64,000 nt of DNA. Origin: MGIIb-O1 sp002457595 (GTDB taxonomy: Archaea > Thermoplasmatota > Poseidoniia > Poseidoniales > Thalassarchaeaceae). The position numbers and the translations under genes were made by a program. Below are positions 9,194 through 17,999 of this stretch, piece by piece. Position 1 is the first letter of the stretch. The number at the start of each line of letters is the position of its first letter. The stretch covers positions 186,001-250,000 of the forward strand of contig JBJLBO010000001.1 in NCBI GenBank assembly GCA_045568115.1, read 5' to 3'. A model generated the notes under the pieces. It was not told where the DNA came from and made no database searches. It worked only from the letters and a program-made list of their open reading frames with translations.

Positions 9194-10009
9194 TTAGACC
9201 CAATCAGCACTCTCAGCAATACTACTAGGAGAGTGGCGCTCTGCAATACTTAATGCATATTCAAACAGTTTCCAAGCCAACACTGCGGTTAGAAAACCAG
9301 TAAAGAGATCGAACAGATAGTGTTGCTTTGTTGTTAGTATACTGATACACAATAGTGCATATTCAATCCACAGCACGGCAAGAAATACCTTGGCTAGAGA
9401 ATTTTCAGAATACTCTCTACGAACCCAATAAGTCATCATTCTAGCGAGTAAATAAGAATGGACAATGTGTAAACTCGGCCATGCATTCCATGGATTGTCA
9501 GAAGTATGGATGAAACCGAATAGGGCCTCTTCCAAGCTATTTGGAGGATTATTAATCCAGTGTGTGTCGATTTGATCCCTGAGGTCTATCTCAGCGGGTA
9601 GTGCCATGAAGAAAAAGACACAGAAAAGTGTAACGAGAATTAGGCCCTGCATAGCAATAATTAGTTCTGCCCTACCTCTGTCATTTTTTGGAGTGAGAAT
9701 TAGCGTGGCGGGGTAAAACAAATACAACGCAGTATAGGGAATAATCATCCAATTAATTACTGGAATTTTCCTGTCAAAGGCAATCTCTGGATCCCACACA
9801 GTATCGAGAAATAAAGCAGCAATATTATTCGAACCAAAGTAAGGAACCGCTACGAAAAACATACCTACAAGAAACATCTCAAAAGGGAACCAATGTCCAT
9901 TCATCATTTCCCTGCGAGACCAACTGTGACGCCAAATTTTCCATGGCATGAGCAACGAATGTAGCTTTGTAGGATGGCGTTGACCAACAAGAGGGTGTTC
10001 GGAACTCAT
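9194..10009 (-). CDS. PAP2-superfamily membrane phosphatase (inositolphosphotransferase-like)
   Basis: This polytopic membrane protein has about six hydrophobic segments. It carries the PAP2 motifs PSLHIVHS and TTKQHYLFDLFTG, whose histidines form the phosphatase active site, in the arrangement of the PAP2_3/Aur1-like branch. It probably acts on a lipid or polyprenyl phosphate at the membrane. The ATG at 10009 is preferred; a GTG at 10066 would add 19 non-hydrophobic residues. It is the last gene of the unit that starts with the TPP riboswitch, but nothing ties it to thiamin directly. Confidence 0.8.
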   Translation of the reverse strand: MSSEHPLVGQRHPTKLHSLLMPWKIWRHSWSRREMMNGHWFPFEMFLVGMFFVAVPYFGSNNIAALFLDTVWDPEIAFDRKIPVINWMIIPYTALYLFYPATLILTPKNDRGRAELIIAMQGLILVTLFCVFFFMALPAEIDLRDQIDTHWINNPPNSLEEALFGFIHTSDNPWNAWPSLHIVHSYLLARMMTYWVRREYSENSLAKVFLAVLWIEYALLCISILTTKQHYLFDLFTGFLTAVLAWKLFEYALSIAERHSPSSIAESADWV

Positions 10010-10082
10010 AGACGTCCGGAGTCGAGTTACCCCTTGAATCAGTCGATGACAAAAAGTCCCGAACACAAGAGATTACAACAGT

Positions 10083-10232
10083 TCAACCTAATTCGAAACC
10101 ACAACTGGGACAATTCTTCCATTCGATTTGAACATCAGCAGCACAGCCTGGACACAGGCCGGGTATGAACACCTTTACCGAAACTTCGCAGGTGTTGTTC
10201 GCAGGAAGGTTATCCGGCTCGGCCATGTTCAT
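10083..10232 (-). CDS. small zinc-ribbon protein, 49 aa
   Basis: A short frame from the ATG at 10232 to a TGA at 10083-10085 encodes 49 residues with two CPxC knuckles (CPGC and CPSC), ten residues apart, the arrangement of a small rubredoxin-like or zinc-ribbon domain. The ATG overlaps the stop of the upstream symporter gene as ATGA, which supports both the start and expression. A second ATG two codons in (10226) is an alternative. The function is unknown. It could be a nucleic-acid- or protein-binding knuckle. Confidence 0.7.
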   Translation of the reverse strand: MNMAEPDNLPANNTCEVSVKVFIPGLCPGCAADVQIEWKNCPSCGFELG

Positions 10233-11692
10233 TGCTCGTCAGGTAAAACGTATGAACCCATTACAGTGACAATTGATGAACCAACAACTGCTGAAAGGAA
10301 AACACCTAGATTGGCAAGTCCAAATTCGTTTGTAGGCGAGAAAACATACCCAATACCTGTTCCAAAATCTCCCGTGAATGTGCCGTATGCGACTACGGAT
10401 AGCAACCCGCAGACTGCACCCAGTAGTGCACCTCGGGCCGACACCTCACCCCACAGCGAGAGAAGGACTGGCATGACCGTGGCTGCAGCTAGCAAGTCGG
10501 CGAAGAGGAATATCTGAAACACACCGAGTGCATCGAAGGTGAACAATCCAATGATGGGGACACTGAAAGGAACGGTAGGGCCAGTGGCCAGATAGATTGC
10601 TACAGGAATCAGACCGATTGTAAGGTAACGTGCATTCTGCAGGTCCATCGTGTTATCACTGAGATCCCTCGAAATCGAAGCCACAACAGCATTCTGTAGA
10701 GTATCGACGCTTGAGCAGACCAGTGCTACTGCAAGGACGATGAATGCGGCAACGAAGAGGGCTCCTGCATCCTCAATGAGATAGAAGAAGGCAGCAGAAG
10801 GATCGTCCACTGCACCCTGCCCGGCGACCACGGTCCCGAGCACACCCATGACGAAGACCAGTGGCAAGACAAGCCCCGCAGCTAGCCAAGCGCCCTTGGT
10901 CAGGGCCTCGTCCGACTCGGATGCCCAAGCCCGCTGCCAGTTACCCTGAGAGAACATCTCTGCTGCGGTAATCGCCACAACCAGAGCTAGTCCGGATTGG
11001 AATGAATCCATGTATGACATTGAGCCGATGCTCCATGAGTCTTCGGGATTGTATGCCTTGGCATCGGCAATGAGGCCGTTGATATCCCCTCCGAACAGGA
11101 CCAACAGCAATGCCACAACGAGGAACATGATTGTCCATGCTTGCACACGGTCAGTTGCCAGAGATGCAGGGAGCCCTCCTCGCGAGATGTATGCTGCAGT
11201 TACTATTCCCACCATGCCCATGGGGATGAGTGGTTCCATCTCAGAGAGGGTGTTCATCGCCTTTCCTATAGCGGTAAATTCGGCAAAAAGGAAGGTGAAC
11301 ATGTAGAGCACCGAGATTAGTCCGACATAGACTTGCATCGGCCTGCCTAGACGAATGCGCACATAATCGGCGAGTGTGACTCCCGAAGGCAGTCTCTCGC
11401 GAATCATAGGTCCAACATAGGCCAGTAGCATGAATGGCGTGGCAGCAGATACAGCATAGCCGACTACATCCCAGAATCCGCCGTAATAGCCGACCTCCGA
11501 AGGAGCAAATAGAATCCAAATCCCCATTCCCGAAGCAAATAGGCTCAGCCCAATTCGTAGCCAGTTCTGCGAGCCTCGGGCTGAGAGGTACTCATCAGCC
11601 TCTATTTCCTTGGCATTCGATGCTTGGTATCCGATGTAACCGAATATACCTAGCGTTGCAATCATCAGTCCGTATGCAATGTTCGTATCCAT
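10229..11692 (-). CDS. sodium:solute symporter under TPP riboswitch control (candidate thiamin or HMP transporter)
   Basis: This 487-residue membrane protein has about 13 hydrophobic segments and the solute:sodium symporter (SLC5/SSS) layout, including ADEYLSARGSQNW near the N-terminus and the long helix pair typical of the family. A TPP riboswitch ends exactly at the ATG. SSS-family transporters behind TPP riboswitches are known in marine microbes, for example ThiV of SAR11, proposed to import the thiamin pyrimidine HMP. Substrate assignment here is inference from that context. The gene is visibly more GC-rich than its neighbours pruA and the PAP2 gene, which may indicate acquisition or different codon selection. 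Confidence 0.85.
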   Translation of the reverse strand: MDTNIAYGLMIATLGIFGYIGYQASNAKEIEADEYLSARGSQNWLRIGLSLFASGMGIWILFAPSEVGYYGGFWDVVGYAVSAATPFMLLAYVGPMIRERLPSGVTLADYVRIRLGRPMQVYVGLISVLYMFTFLFAEFTAIGKAMNTLSEMEPLIPMGMVGIVTAAYISRGGLPASLATDRVQAWTIMFLVVALLLVLFGGDINGLIADAKAYNPEDSWSIGSMSYMDSFQSGLALVVAITAAEMFSQGNWQRAWASESDEALTKGAWLAAGLVLPLVFVMGVLGTVVAGQGAVDDPSAAFFYLIEDAGALFVAAFIVLAVALVCSSVDTLQNAVVASISRDLSDNTMDLQNARYLTIGLIPVAIYLATGPTVPFSVPIIGLFTFDALGVFQIFLFADLLAAATVMPVLLSLWGEVSARGALLGAVCGLLSVVAYGTFTGDFGTGIGYVFSPTNEFGLANLGVFLSAVVGSSIVTVMGSYVLPDEQ

Positions 11693-11792
11693 TTCCCTAC
11701 CTCCGCTGGCATTACCCAGATCAGGTTCTTGGGTCGTCGCCGTAGGCGGCCTCTCAGCACTAAGCTCCCCAGTGGTTCAGAGGAGAGGGAAG
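11693..11792 (-). promoter_or_regulatory. TPP (THI-box) riboswitch
   Basis: Read on the minus strand, the leader contains the conserved THI elements in order: a 5' P1 strand (CTTCCCTC), GGGGAGC, GCTGAGAG, a short GC hairpin (GCCG-CCTA-CGGC), GACCC, AACCTGATCTGGGTAATG, CCAGCG and the closing P1 strand TAGGGAA. The last base of P1 abuts the symporter ATG. Ligand binding would therefore close P1 over the ribosome-loading region, so control of translation initiation is the likely mode. The match to the consensus is nearly complete. Confidence 0.95.
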
Positions 11793-11814
11793 ATATAGTT
11801 CAACATTACTCTGT

Positions 11815-13446
11815 TCAATTTTCATCCGGCTGCATAAATGAATAAGTCCAGTCTTGTGGAGTATCCAATGTTCTCTTGACTGAGCGAGGACTAATCCATC
11901 TGAGGAGATTTAGAGGGCCACCGGCCTTGTCGTTAGTTCCAGAAGCACGCGCGCCTCCAAATGGTTGCTGAGCCACAACTGCTCCTGTTGGCTTATCATT
12001 GATGTAAAAATTCCCCGCAGTAAAGCGAAGGGCATTGAATGCCTTCTGGATGTTTTCTTCATTACTTGAGAATATAGAACCAGTAAGAGCATATGGAGAA
12101 GCTTCATCACAAATCTTCAGTACATTATCGAAGTCTTTATCATCGTATAGATAAACAGTTAGAACAGGCCCAAATATCTCTTCAATCATAGATTCCGAAT
12201 TTGGATCGGATGTGACAATTATGGTGGGCTCAATGAAATATCCAGTTGAGCCATCATAACCACCACCACAGACGATATCGCAAGTATCTCTTGCAGCAGC
12301 TCTATCGATATAACCTGTAATTTTATCAAAGGAGCGCTTGTCAATAACAGCGGTCATGAAATTAGTGAAATCGCGAGCATCCCCCATCTTTATCTTACCA
12401 ATTTCTGCCAGCAAATCTTCAGAAATTGCATTCCAAACAGACTGAGGAATATATGCTCGACTAGCAGCAGAACACTTCTGCCCTTGATACTCAAAAGAAC
12501 CACGTAATAAAGCCACTAGAAGCCCTTGAAGGTCACAATCAGGGTGAGCTACTACGAAATCCTTACCTCCAGTTTCACCAACGATTCTAGGATATGATTT
12601 CAAGTTTGGAAGAGCTAAGCCAATCTCCTGCCAGAGTCCCTGGAAAGTGGCCGTTGAACCGGTGAAATGTAGTCCAGCAAAGTCTGGATTAGCAAGAGCA
12701 ATTTCAGTGATTTCAGCACCAGAGCCAGGCAGGAAGTTGATGACTCCTGCAGGAAGTCCCGCCTCCATCATTAATTGCATCAAGACATAATTCGAGAGAT
12801 ACGAATTACGACTAGGTTTCCAAACGCCAGTACAGCCAACTATGGCGGGAGCACTAGGAAGGTTGGCGGCAATACTTGAGAAATTGAACGGAGTGATAGA
12901 TAGTACAAATCCTTCCAAAGGACGAATCTCGGTAGAGTTCTGAACGCCGGCTGGAGACACTAGTGGTTGAAAATCATCATGGAAGCCTCTTGCATAATGG
13001 CAATTGAAGCGCCAAAAATCAATCAACTCACAAGCCGCATCTATTTCGGCTTGAAACGCTGTTTTTGACTGATTTAACATAGTTGAGGCATTGACTCGCA
13101 TTCGCCAATCACCGGCTAGTAAATCGGCACATCGCTCGAAAATTGCACAGCGACCCTCTAGCCCTAGATCTATCCAATCTCTTTGAGCGGCCACCGCTGC
13201 ATCACAAGCAGCTTCCATCTCGTCTCTTCCAGCCAAGTGGACATTGGCGATGACGTGACCGTGCTTGTGAGGAATTACCTGTGTTGTCGTGGTTCCAGTG
13301 TAGACCTCTTCGCCGTTGATTATGCATGGTATCTCTACTACCTCTGCCATCTGACGATCTAACTCTGCTTGAAGTGCTCTTCTTTCCTCACTTCCCGGAG
13401 CATATCCGAGTATTGGTTCGTTAATCGGATGACTGGGCATGAGCAT
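11815..13446 (-). CDS. pruA: 1-pyrroline-5-carboxylate dehydrogenase
   Basis: This 543-residue aldehyde dehydrogenase oxidises glutamate semialdehyde/P5C to glutamate, the last step of proline and arginine breakdown. The catalytic Cys325 lies in YQGQKCSAAS and the general base Glu291 in GETGGKDFV. The N-terminal extension and the FFG-lacking, ALDH4A1-like sequence match the eukaryote/actinobacterial group 1 P5C dehydrogenases rather than the bacterial PutA domain. An ATG two codons downstream (13440) is an alternative start. No proline dehydrogenase is in the window. Confidence 0.92.
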   Translation of the reverse strand: MLMPSHPINEPILGYAPGSEERRALQAELDRQMAEVVEIPCIINGEEVYTGTTTTQVIPHKHGHVIANVHLAGRDEMEAACDAAVAAQRDWIDLGLEGRCAIFERCADLLAGDWRMRVNASTMLNQSKTAFQAEIDAACELIDFWRFNCHYARGFHDDFQPLVSPAGVQNSTEIRPLEGFVLSITPFNFSSIAANLPSAPAIVGCTGVWKPSRNSYLSNYVLMQLMMEAGLPAGVINFLPGSGAEITEIALANPDFAGLHFTGSTATFQGLWQEIGLALPNLKSYPRIVGETGGKDFVVAHPDCDLQGLLVALLRGSFEYQGQKCSAASRAYIPQSVWNAISEDLLAEIGKIKMGDARDFTNFMTAVIDKRSFDKITGYIDRAAARDTCDIVCGGGYDGSTGYFIEPTIIVTSDPNSESMIEEIFGPVLTVYLYDDKDFDNVLKICDEASPYALTGSIFSSNEENIQKAFNALRFTAGNFYINDKPTGAVVAQQPFGGARASGTNDKAGGPLNLLRWISPRSVKRTLDTPQDWTYSFMQPDEN

Positions 13447-13491
13447 TCGTGAGGACTCGCCTCTAACAAAATTGCGTATCAGAATTCACAT

Positions 13492-13863
13492 TCAAGATTC
13501 GCTTTCTTCCTCCCACCAGCCATCTTTTCCGGGCTCCGGTGGGTCGAATTCATCAATATCAATTTGAGATTCGGGCTCATCTACGGATTCAGGGTGTACA
13601 AATTTTTCATCAGGAGTTGTTTCTTCGCCTCTAATACCCATCAAGACTGCCCTGGCACCCATGTACATAATGCCTGTTCCTGCGAGGAAAAAAGGAGATG
13701 AGAATGCCAACATAAAGAGTGATTCAAACGGATAATCTGGATCAATTACTCCATCGTAAATCATCATGAATGGTACGAGAGCAAAAGGTAATCCGAAAGA
13801 CATGAAGAATAGTCCGAAAAAAATTGATACGACACGGGGAACCGTGTCAGATTCTGAATTCAT
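13492..13863 (-). CDS. small two-span membrane protein, unknown function
   Basis: The 123-residue product has two hydrophobic segments (about residues 10-35 and 47-72) and then an acidic, proline-containing C-terminal tail of about 45 residues rich in Glu and Asp. I do not recognise a family. It lies between pruA and the small basic zinc-binding protein in the same direction, so it is probably part of that run. The coding call rests on the intact frame, the ATG start and a plausible topology. Confidence 0.65.
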   Translation of the reverse strand: MNSESDTVPRVVSIFFGLFFMSFGLPFALVPFMMIYDGVIDPDYPFESLFMLAFSSPFFLAGTGIMYMGARAVLMGIRGEETTPDEKFVHPESVDEPESQIDIDEFDPPEPGKDGWWEEESES

Positions 13864-13881
13864 TCGGCCACCAAATCGCTA

Positions 13882-14172
13882 TTACGACCACTCATCAAAG
13901 TCGTCCTTCGTCGCTTTCTTCCATTCTCGATAATGGGACTTACAGATTGAGACTCTACGTGCTTGACCTTCTAGGCCATCCTCACCCCAAACATCTGCAG
14001 CACGGTCGAATGCGATTCTTCGTCCACCAATCTTCTTGTCGGCAAAACCCTCACAGCCAGCCACTTGACAACGTACTTGGCCTACAAATTCCTCTTTCTC
14101 AGACTTGCCTAATTTTCCAGAGGCTGCATCGGCAGCAGCACGCTTCTTACGCGCCTTGGACTTGAATCCCAT
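13882..14172 (-). CDS. small basic protein with probable zinc-binding Cys/His residues
   Basis: Starting at the ATG at 14172, the 96-residue product begins with a Lys/Arg/Ala-rich segment (GFKSKARKKRAAA) and contains CQVAGC in the middle and CKSHYREWKK near the end. This Cys2-CysHis pattern fits one zinc site. A basic tail plus a zinc site suggests nucleic-acid or ribosome binding, but I do not recognise a named family. An upstream GTG at 14181 is possible. purA ends 16 bases upstream in the same direction. Confidence 0.65.
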   Translation of the reverse strand: MGFKSKARKKRAAADAASGKLGKSEKEEFVGQVRCQVAGCEGFADKKIGGRRIAFDRAADVWGEDGLEGQARRVSICKSHYREWKKATKDDFDEWS

Positions 14173-14197
14173 GTAACACACCGCCTAAATGGTCCAA

Positions 14198-15619
14198 TTA
14201 GAAGGTTACCTCGGCCCAATCGATATCAAAGGGACCTCCTACCTTTGCAATAGATGCCCGACGATCAGGGCCGACTCCTACGCAGACCACAGGAATACCT
14301 GCTAATTGCTCGATTCTATCCACGATATTACGCACATCATCAGGCATTACATCGTATCCAGAAGATTCTGCTCTACTGCGATCGGCCATCTCTATCCAAT
14401 CATCATCAGACAGTTCAGGGAATCCTGAATGAGTTTCATAGACGGGGAGGCAACGAGCAACATCTTCAGCTAGAGTTGGAACAAAACTTATTGGTTTGCC
14501 ATCCATTTCGTAGCCGATACAAATTTTGATTTCATCCAAACCACCTAGGACATCGAGTTTTGTGACTACTAATCCAGTATAGCCACTAATCCTATGGGCA
14601 TCTTTCAGAGCCACAATGTCAAGCCATCCAGTACGACGAGGGCGACCGGTTGTAGTTCCAAACTCATGACCAACCTGAGCCATGTGCATACCGGGGCCTT
14701 CCTCAAGAGAAAGTTCGCTTGGGAATGGGCCATTTCCTACTCTAGTACAATATGCCTTAGTAATTCCAAAGCATTCGGTAATGTGACCTGGATGAATGCC
14801 TGCGCCGTGTGTAGCGTTTGCTCGACCCACAACACTTGAAGTGACGAACGGATATGTGCCTTGGTCTATATCTAGAAGAGCGCCTTGTGCGCCCTCAAGC
14901 AGAATATTCTCTCCATTACGCAAAGCAATATCGACCATTTGGCCTGTGGGCTTGATTGCGCTTCCGTATCTATCAAGAATCCATTGAAGATTACTCTGCA
15001 AATCTACAGCATTGATTTGTTGTTCAACACCAACTGTTCTCAATTGTTGATTCATACGAGAAATTGTTTCATCAATCTTCTTTGAATCGGCAAGAACTCC
15101 CTTGATATCCGCAAAACGAATACCTACCCGCTCAATTCTATCACGGTAGGCAGGGCCAATTCCACGACCAGTAGTCCCAACCACCTTGTCTGCTGAATCA
15201 TATAGGCGATGGAATGGAAGAATTACTGATGCTCTCTCAGAGATGAATAGACGCTTGCCTTCGGGTCTTTCTCCCGTCAATCCATGCCATCTATCCAACT
15301 CTTGTTCTAGCACCCATGGATCAATGACCATGCCATCTCCTAGAACTAGATTACAGTGAGGAGAAGTCACTCCAGAAGGTATCTGATGTAGTTTTATTGT
15401 CGTATCGCCGAGAACGATTGTATGGCCTGCATTATTGCCACCTTGGAAGCGAACTGCCCATGTTGACTGTGGAGCCAACTGGTCTATCGCTTTCCCTTTT
15501 CCTTCGTCACCCCACTGGGCTCCGAGCACTACGGTAGCAGGCACCGTAGTCAATGGCTCTGTGGATGGTGTATGAACTAATTGGTTCAGCAATGACGCCT
15601 CTAGTCGACCAGATTGCAT
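14198..15619 (-). CDS. purA: adenylosuccinate synthetase
   Basis: The product joins IMP and aspartate using GTP, the first committed step to AMP. The N-terminal signature VVLGAQWGDEGKGK carries the catalytic Asp. GGNNAGHT, TTGRGIGPAY and the GRPRRTGWLD segment are all present. The ATG at 15619 gives 473 residues with an unusual leader of about 28 residues before the signature; a GTG closer to the signature is possible. Translation cannot sensibly start further upstream because rpl40e begins at 15661 on the other strand. Confidence 0.93.
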   Translation of the reverse strand: MQSGRLEASLLNQLVHTPSTEPLTTVPATVVLGAQWGDEGKGKAIDQLAPQSTWAVRFQGGNNAGHTIVLGDTTIKLHQIPSGVTSPHCNLVLGDGMVIDPWVLEQELDRWHGLTGERPEGKRLFISERASVILPFHRLYDSADKVVGTTGRGIGPAYRDRIERVGIRFADIKGVLADSKKIDETISRMNQQLRTVGVEQQINAVDLQSNLQWILDRYGSAIKPTGQMVDIALRNGENILLEGAQGALLDIDQGTYPFVTSSVVGRANATHGAGIHPGHITECFGITKAYCTRVGNGPFPSELSLEEGPGMHMAQVGHEFGTTTGRPRRTGWLDIVALKDAHRISGYTGLVVTKLDVLGGLDEIKICIGYEMDGKPISFVPTLAEDVARCLPVYETHSGFPELSDDDWIEMADRSRAESSGYDVMPDDVRNIVDRIEQLAGIPVVCVGVGPDRRASIAKVGGPFDIDWAEVTF

Positions 15620-15660
15620 TGGGAATGGATTATGAAGGAGAGGCAGGTCGGCCGGACTGC

Positions 15661-15816
15661 ATGGCTCAGAGATTTCCAGAGGCGGAGAAACGTCTCCTAG
15701 ACAAGTGGATTTGTATGAAATGTAGTGCAACTCACCGCGGCACTAAGGTTCGCATGTGCCGTAAGTGTGGCTATTCCGGCCTACGCAAGAAGGCAGCAGA
15801 GCGTCGTAGTGTCTGA
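15661..15816 (+). CDS. rpl40e: 50S ribosomal protein L40e
   Basis: This 51-residue zinc-finger ribosomal protein starts at the ATG at 15661, giving MAQRFPEAEKRLLDKWICMK. The four zinc cysteines are in CMKC and CRKC, and the protein ends KKAAERRSV, as in archaeal L40e. In eukaryotes the same protein is fused to ubiquitin; here it is free. It diverges from purA with only 41 bases between the proposed starts, which must hold both promoters. Confidence 0.95.
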   Translation: MAQRFPEAEKRLLDKWICMKCSATHRGTKVRMCRKCGYSGLRKKAAERRSV

Positions 15817-15843
15817 TTAGTGCATCCCCTTAGCAAGCGTCTA

Positions 15844-16500
15844 ATGCGAGAACCTGTTCTTCAGATTGTGTCTAGTGTGTTGGCCGCAGGCGTAGAAGGA
15901 TTCGCCCTCAGTATTGGACTGATTCTTGCACTTGGACCACAGAATGTTTTCGTACTTAGACAAGGACTTCTGCGCTCTCATGTCTTTGCTGTATGTTTAG
16001 TATGCTCCATAGCTGATGCCACATTGATTGCAGCGGGAGTTCTTGGAATGGGATCTGTCCTTGCAGGAATGGAGGGGGTGGAATTTTACATTGCTATTTT
16101 CGCTGCAACATTCATCAGTGGATATGGAATATTACGAGTCCGCTCTGCGATGAATCCTTCAGCCATATCTTCTGATGAACTGATGGAACAAGAATCCAAA
16201 CGAAATCTTGGCACCACATTAGGCGCGGCTCTAGCATTCACCTTCCTCAATCCTCATGTCTATGTTGATACTTTGTTGCTTATTGGTGGTGCTTCCAGTA
16301 GATTCTTGGGGGATGAACGTATTGCATTTGGAATTGGAGCAGCAACGGCCTCTTTTGTATTCTTCTTCTCTTTAGGATATGGTGCTAAGAGACTCTCAAA
16401 TGTACTCAATAAACCACAGGCTTGGAAAATGATTGACCTGGGAATTGCTTGTATAATGTTCATTATTGCCACAGCAATATTATTGCCACACTTACAATAA
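15844..16500 (+). CDS. LysE/ArgO-family amino-acid exporter
   Basis: This is a six-segment membrane protein of about 218 residues with the LysE-family hallmark LGPQNVFVLRQGLLR near the N-terminus and FLNPHVYVDTLLL in the middle. It is most like the ArgO/LysE branch, which exports basic amino acids and protects cells using peptides as food. The ATG at 15844 is preferred over a GTG at 15820. The gene overlaps the convergent aminotransferase gene by 9 bases at the 3' ends. Confidence 0.88.
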   Translation: MREPVLQIVSSVLAAGVEGFALSIGLILALGPQNVFVLRQGLLRSHVFAVCLVCSIADATLIAAGVLGMGSVLAGMEGVEFYIAIFAATFISGYGILRVRSAMNPSAISSDELMEQESKRNLGTTLGAALAFTFLNPHVYVDTLLLIGGASSRFLGDERIAFGIGAATASFVFFFSLGYGAKRLSNVLNKPQAWKMIDLGIACIMFIIATAILLPHLQ

Positions 16501-17616
16501 AATTATACGAAGCGCATCTAACAACTTCTGAATGTCTTCATTTGTATTATCAAAATGTGGAGAAACTCTCAGCAGACCTGCCCTACTAGTCACTAAAATT
16601 GAAAAATCATTCTGTAACCTATTTGCTACCTCTATACTGTCAAACTCATCAGGCAATCGAAGACTGATTATAGCACTACGTTCAGATTCAGATAGAGGTG
16701 AAGCAATTTCAATTCCTAGTTCCCTAACTCCTTGAATTAGTGAATCGGCTAAAGAAATATCATAGCGCCATACATTATCGATTCCAAATTCATTAATTTC
16801 ATTCACTGAAGCAGCTAATCCTAAGACTGCACCAAAATGAATGGTTGTATACTCAAAACGGCTTGCATCATTAGGTAATTGCATTCGATCTGCCTTGAGG
16901 TCCCAGATGTCTGCGTGACTTCTGAATCCAATAAGACCGGGGGTAAGACTACTACTTAATTCGGGTGAAATATAAGCTACAGCGGCGCCATACGTCCCTC
17001 GAAGCCACTTGTATCCAGAAGAAACAATCACATCCGCTCCTGTCGATTTAACATCGATGGGGACCATTCCCAATGATTGAGTTGCATCAACAACCAACAA
17101 GGCACCAACAGCATGGGCTGCATCAGCAAATCTTCTCAAATCATACCTTTGGCCATTAGAATATTCGACATGAGAAAGGGTGACTACGGAAGTTGATGTA
17201 TCTATCAATGAAAGTATTTCATTTGGACTTGTGTAATAATTTTCATCGTAATCTGCAAGTCTGATTTCTGCTCCATTTTCCTCAGCAACCCTCTGCCAAG
17301 GATAAACTGTAGAAGGAAATGATGCTCTAGTAGAAACAATGTTACTACCCCTAGGTGTAGAAACAGCCCATGCTATCGAACATAGCAATTCTGTCGCACT
17401 TGAGCCTACGCATACATCGTCAATAGGGCAAGAAAGTAGTCTTGATACTGCTCTTCTAAGAGGAATCATGCCATTCTTTTCCGCTTCTCCATCAAACTCT
17501 GCAGCACCACCTCTAGCAAGAGAATCTGACCATTCAGAAGATATCTTGTGTGCTACTGCAGATGTTGTTGCAACATTTGCGTAGGATAAGTTTGTCCAAG
17601 CCCTCATGTGTGTCAT
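16492..17616 (-). CDS. PLP-dependent class V aminotransferase (cysteine desulfurase/selenocysteine lyase-like)
   Basis: The fold type I PLP enzyme has the class V pattern: VVDATQSLGMVPID and the PLP-binding lysine in SSGYKWLRGTYG. This is closest to the isopenicillin epimerase / CsdA-like group. There is no clear active-site cysteine loop of SufS type, so a desulfurase role is uncertain even though suf genes lie elsewhere in the window. The ATG at 17616 is chosen; GTG at 17643 and ATG at 17607 are alternatives. UPF0147 and an asparaginase lie upstream in the same direction. Confidence 0.8.
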   Translation of the reverse strand: MTHMRAWTNLSYANVATTSAVAHKISSEWSDSLARGGAAEFDGEAEKNGMIPLRRAVSRLLSCPIDDVCVGSSATELLCSIAWAVSTPRGSNIVSTRASFPSTVYPWQRVAEENGAEIRLADYDENYYTSPNEILSLIDTSTSVVTLSHVEYSNGQRYDLRRFADAAHAVGALLVVDATQSLGMVPIDVKSTGADVIVSSGYKWLRGTYGAAVAYISPELSSSLTPGLIGFRSHADIWDLKADRMQLPNDASRFEYTTIHFGAVLGLAASVNEINEFGIDNVWRYDISLADSLIQGVRELGIEIASPLSESERSAIISLRLPDEFDSIEVANRLQNDFSILVTSRAGLLRVSPHFDNTNEDIQKLLDALRIILL

Positions 17617-17651
17617 AACGAATGAGCGAATGCGACTCAGCACTTCAAGAC

Positions 17652-17927
17652 TCAGGAATTCTTGACTTCATTCAGAAGTGCTTCCAGCGCAGTCTGAATC
17701 TGAAGGCATAATGGACCATAATGGATTGGTAGATTCGCATCATTAAATATTTCATCAAGTATCGAAGCAGTCATGCCTAAGCGTATATCAAGATCTTTGT
17801 CCTTATTTAGAAGCCACATCTGAACCGCATCTCTAGCAGAGTTGCGAATATTACGTGGAACTTGAGTGTCCTCAAGCTGACCTAATACCTGAGCAATTTG
17901 CTGTATACGAGGCTCGATATTCGACAT
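17652..17927 (-). CDS. UPF0147 family protein
   Basis: This 91-residue, all-helical archaeal protein of unknown function is recognised by VPRNIRNSARDAV and the following RLGMTASILDEIFNDANLP. These match the conserved core of UPF0147, including the invariant VPRNIR and DEI.ND.N.P. It is slightly longer than usual at the C-terminus. It sits 8 bases ahead of the longest possible reading of the aminotransferase gene, suggesting cotranscription. Confidence 0.88.
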   Translation of the reverse strand: MSNIEPRIQQIAQVLGQLEDTQVPRNIRNSARDAVQMWLLNKDKDLDIRLGMTASILDEIFNDANLPIHYGPLCLQIQTALEALLNEVKNS

Positions 17928-17999
17928 GTGATACCACCAACGGCTCGCTCGACCAAAGTCCCCTCCTTAAGCGCATCCCCGCGAATGAGGATTTTGGTG

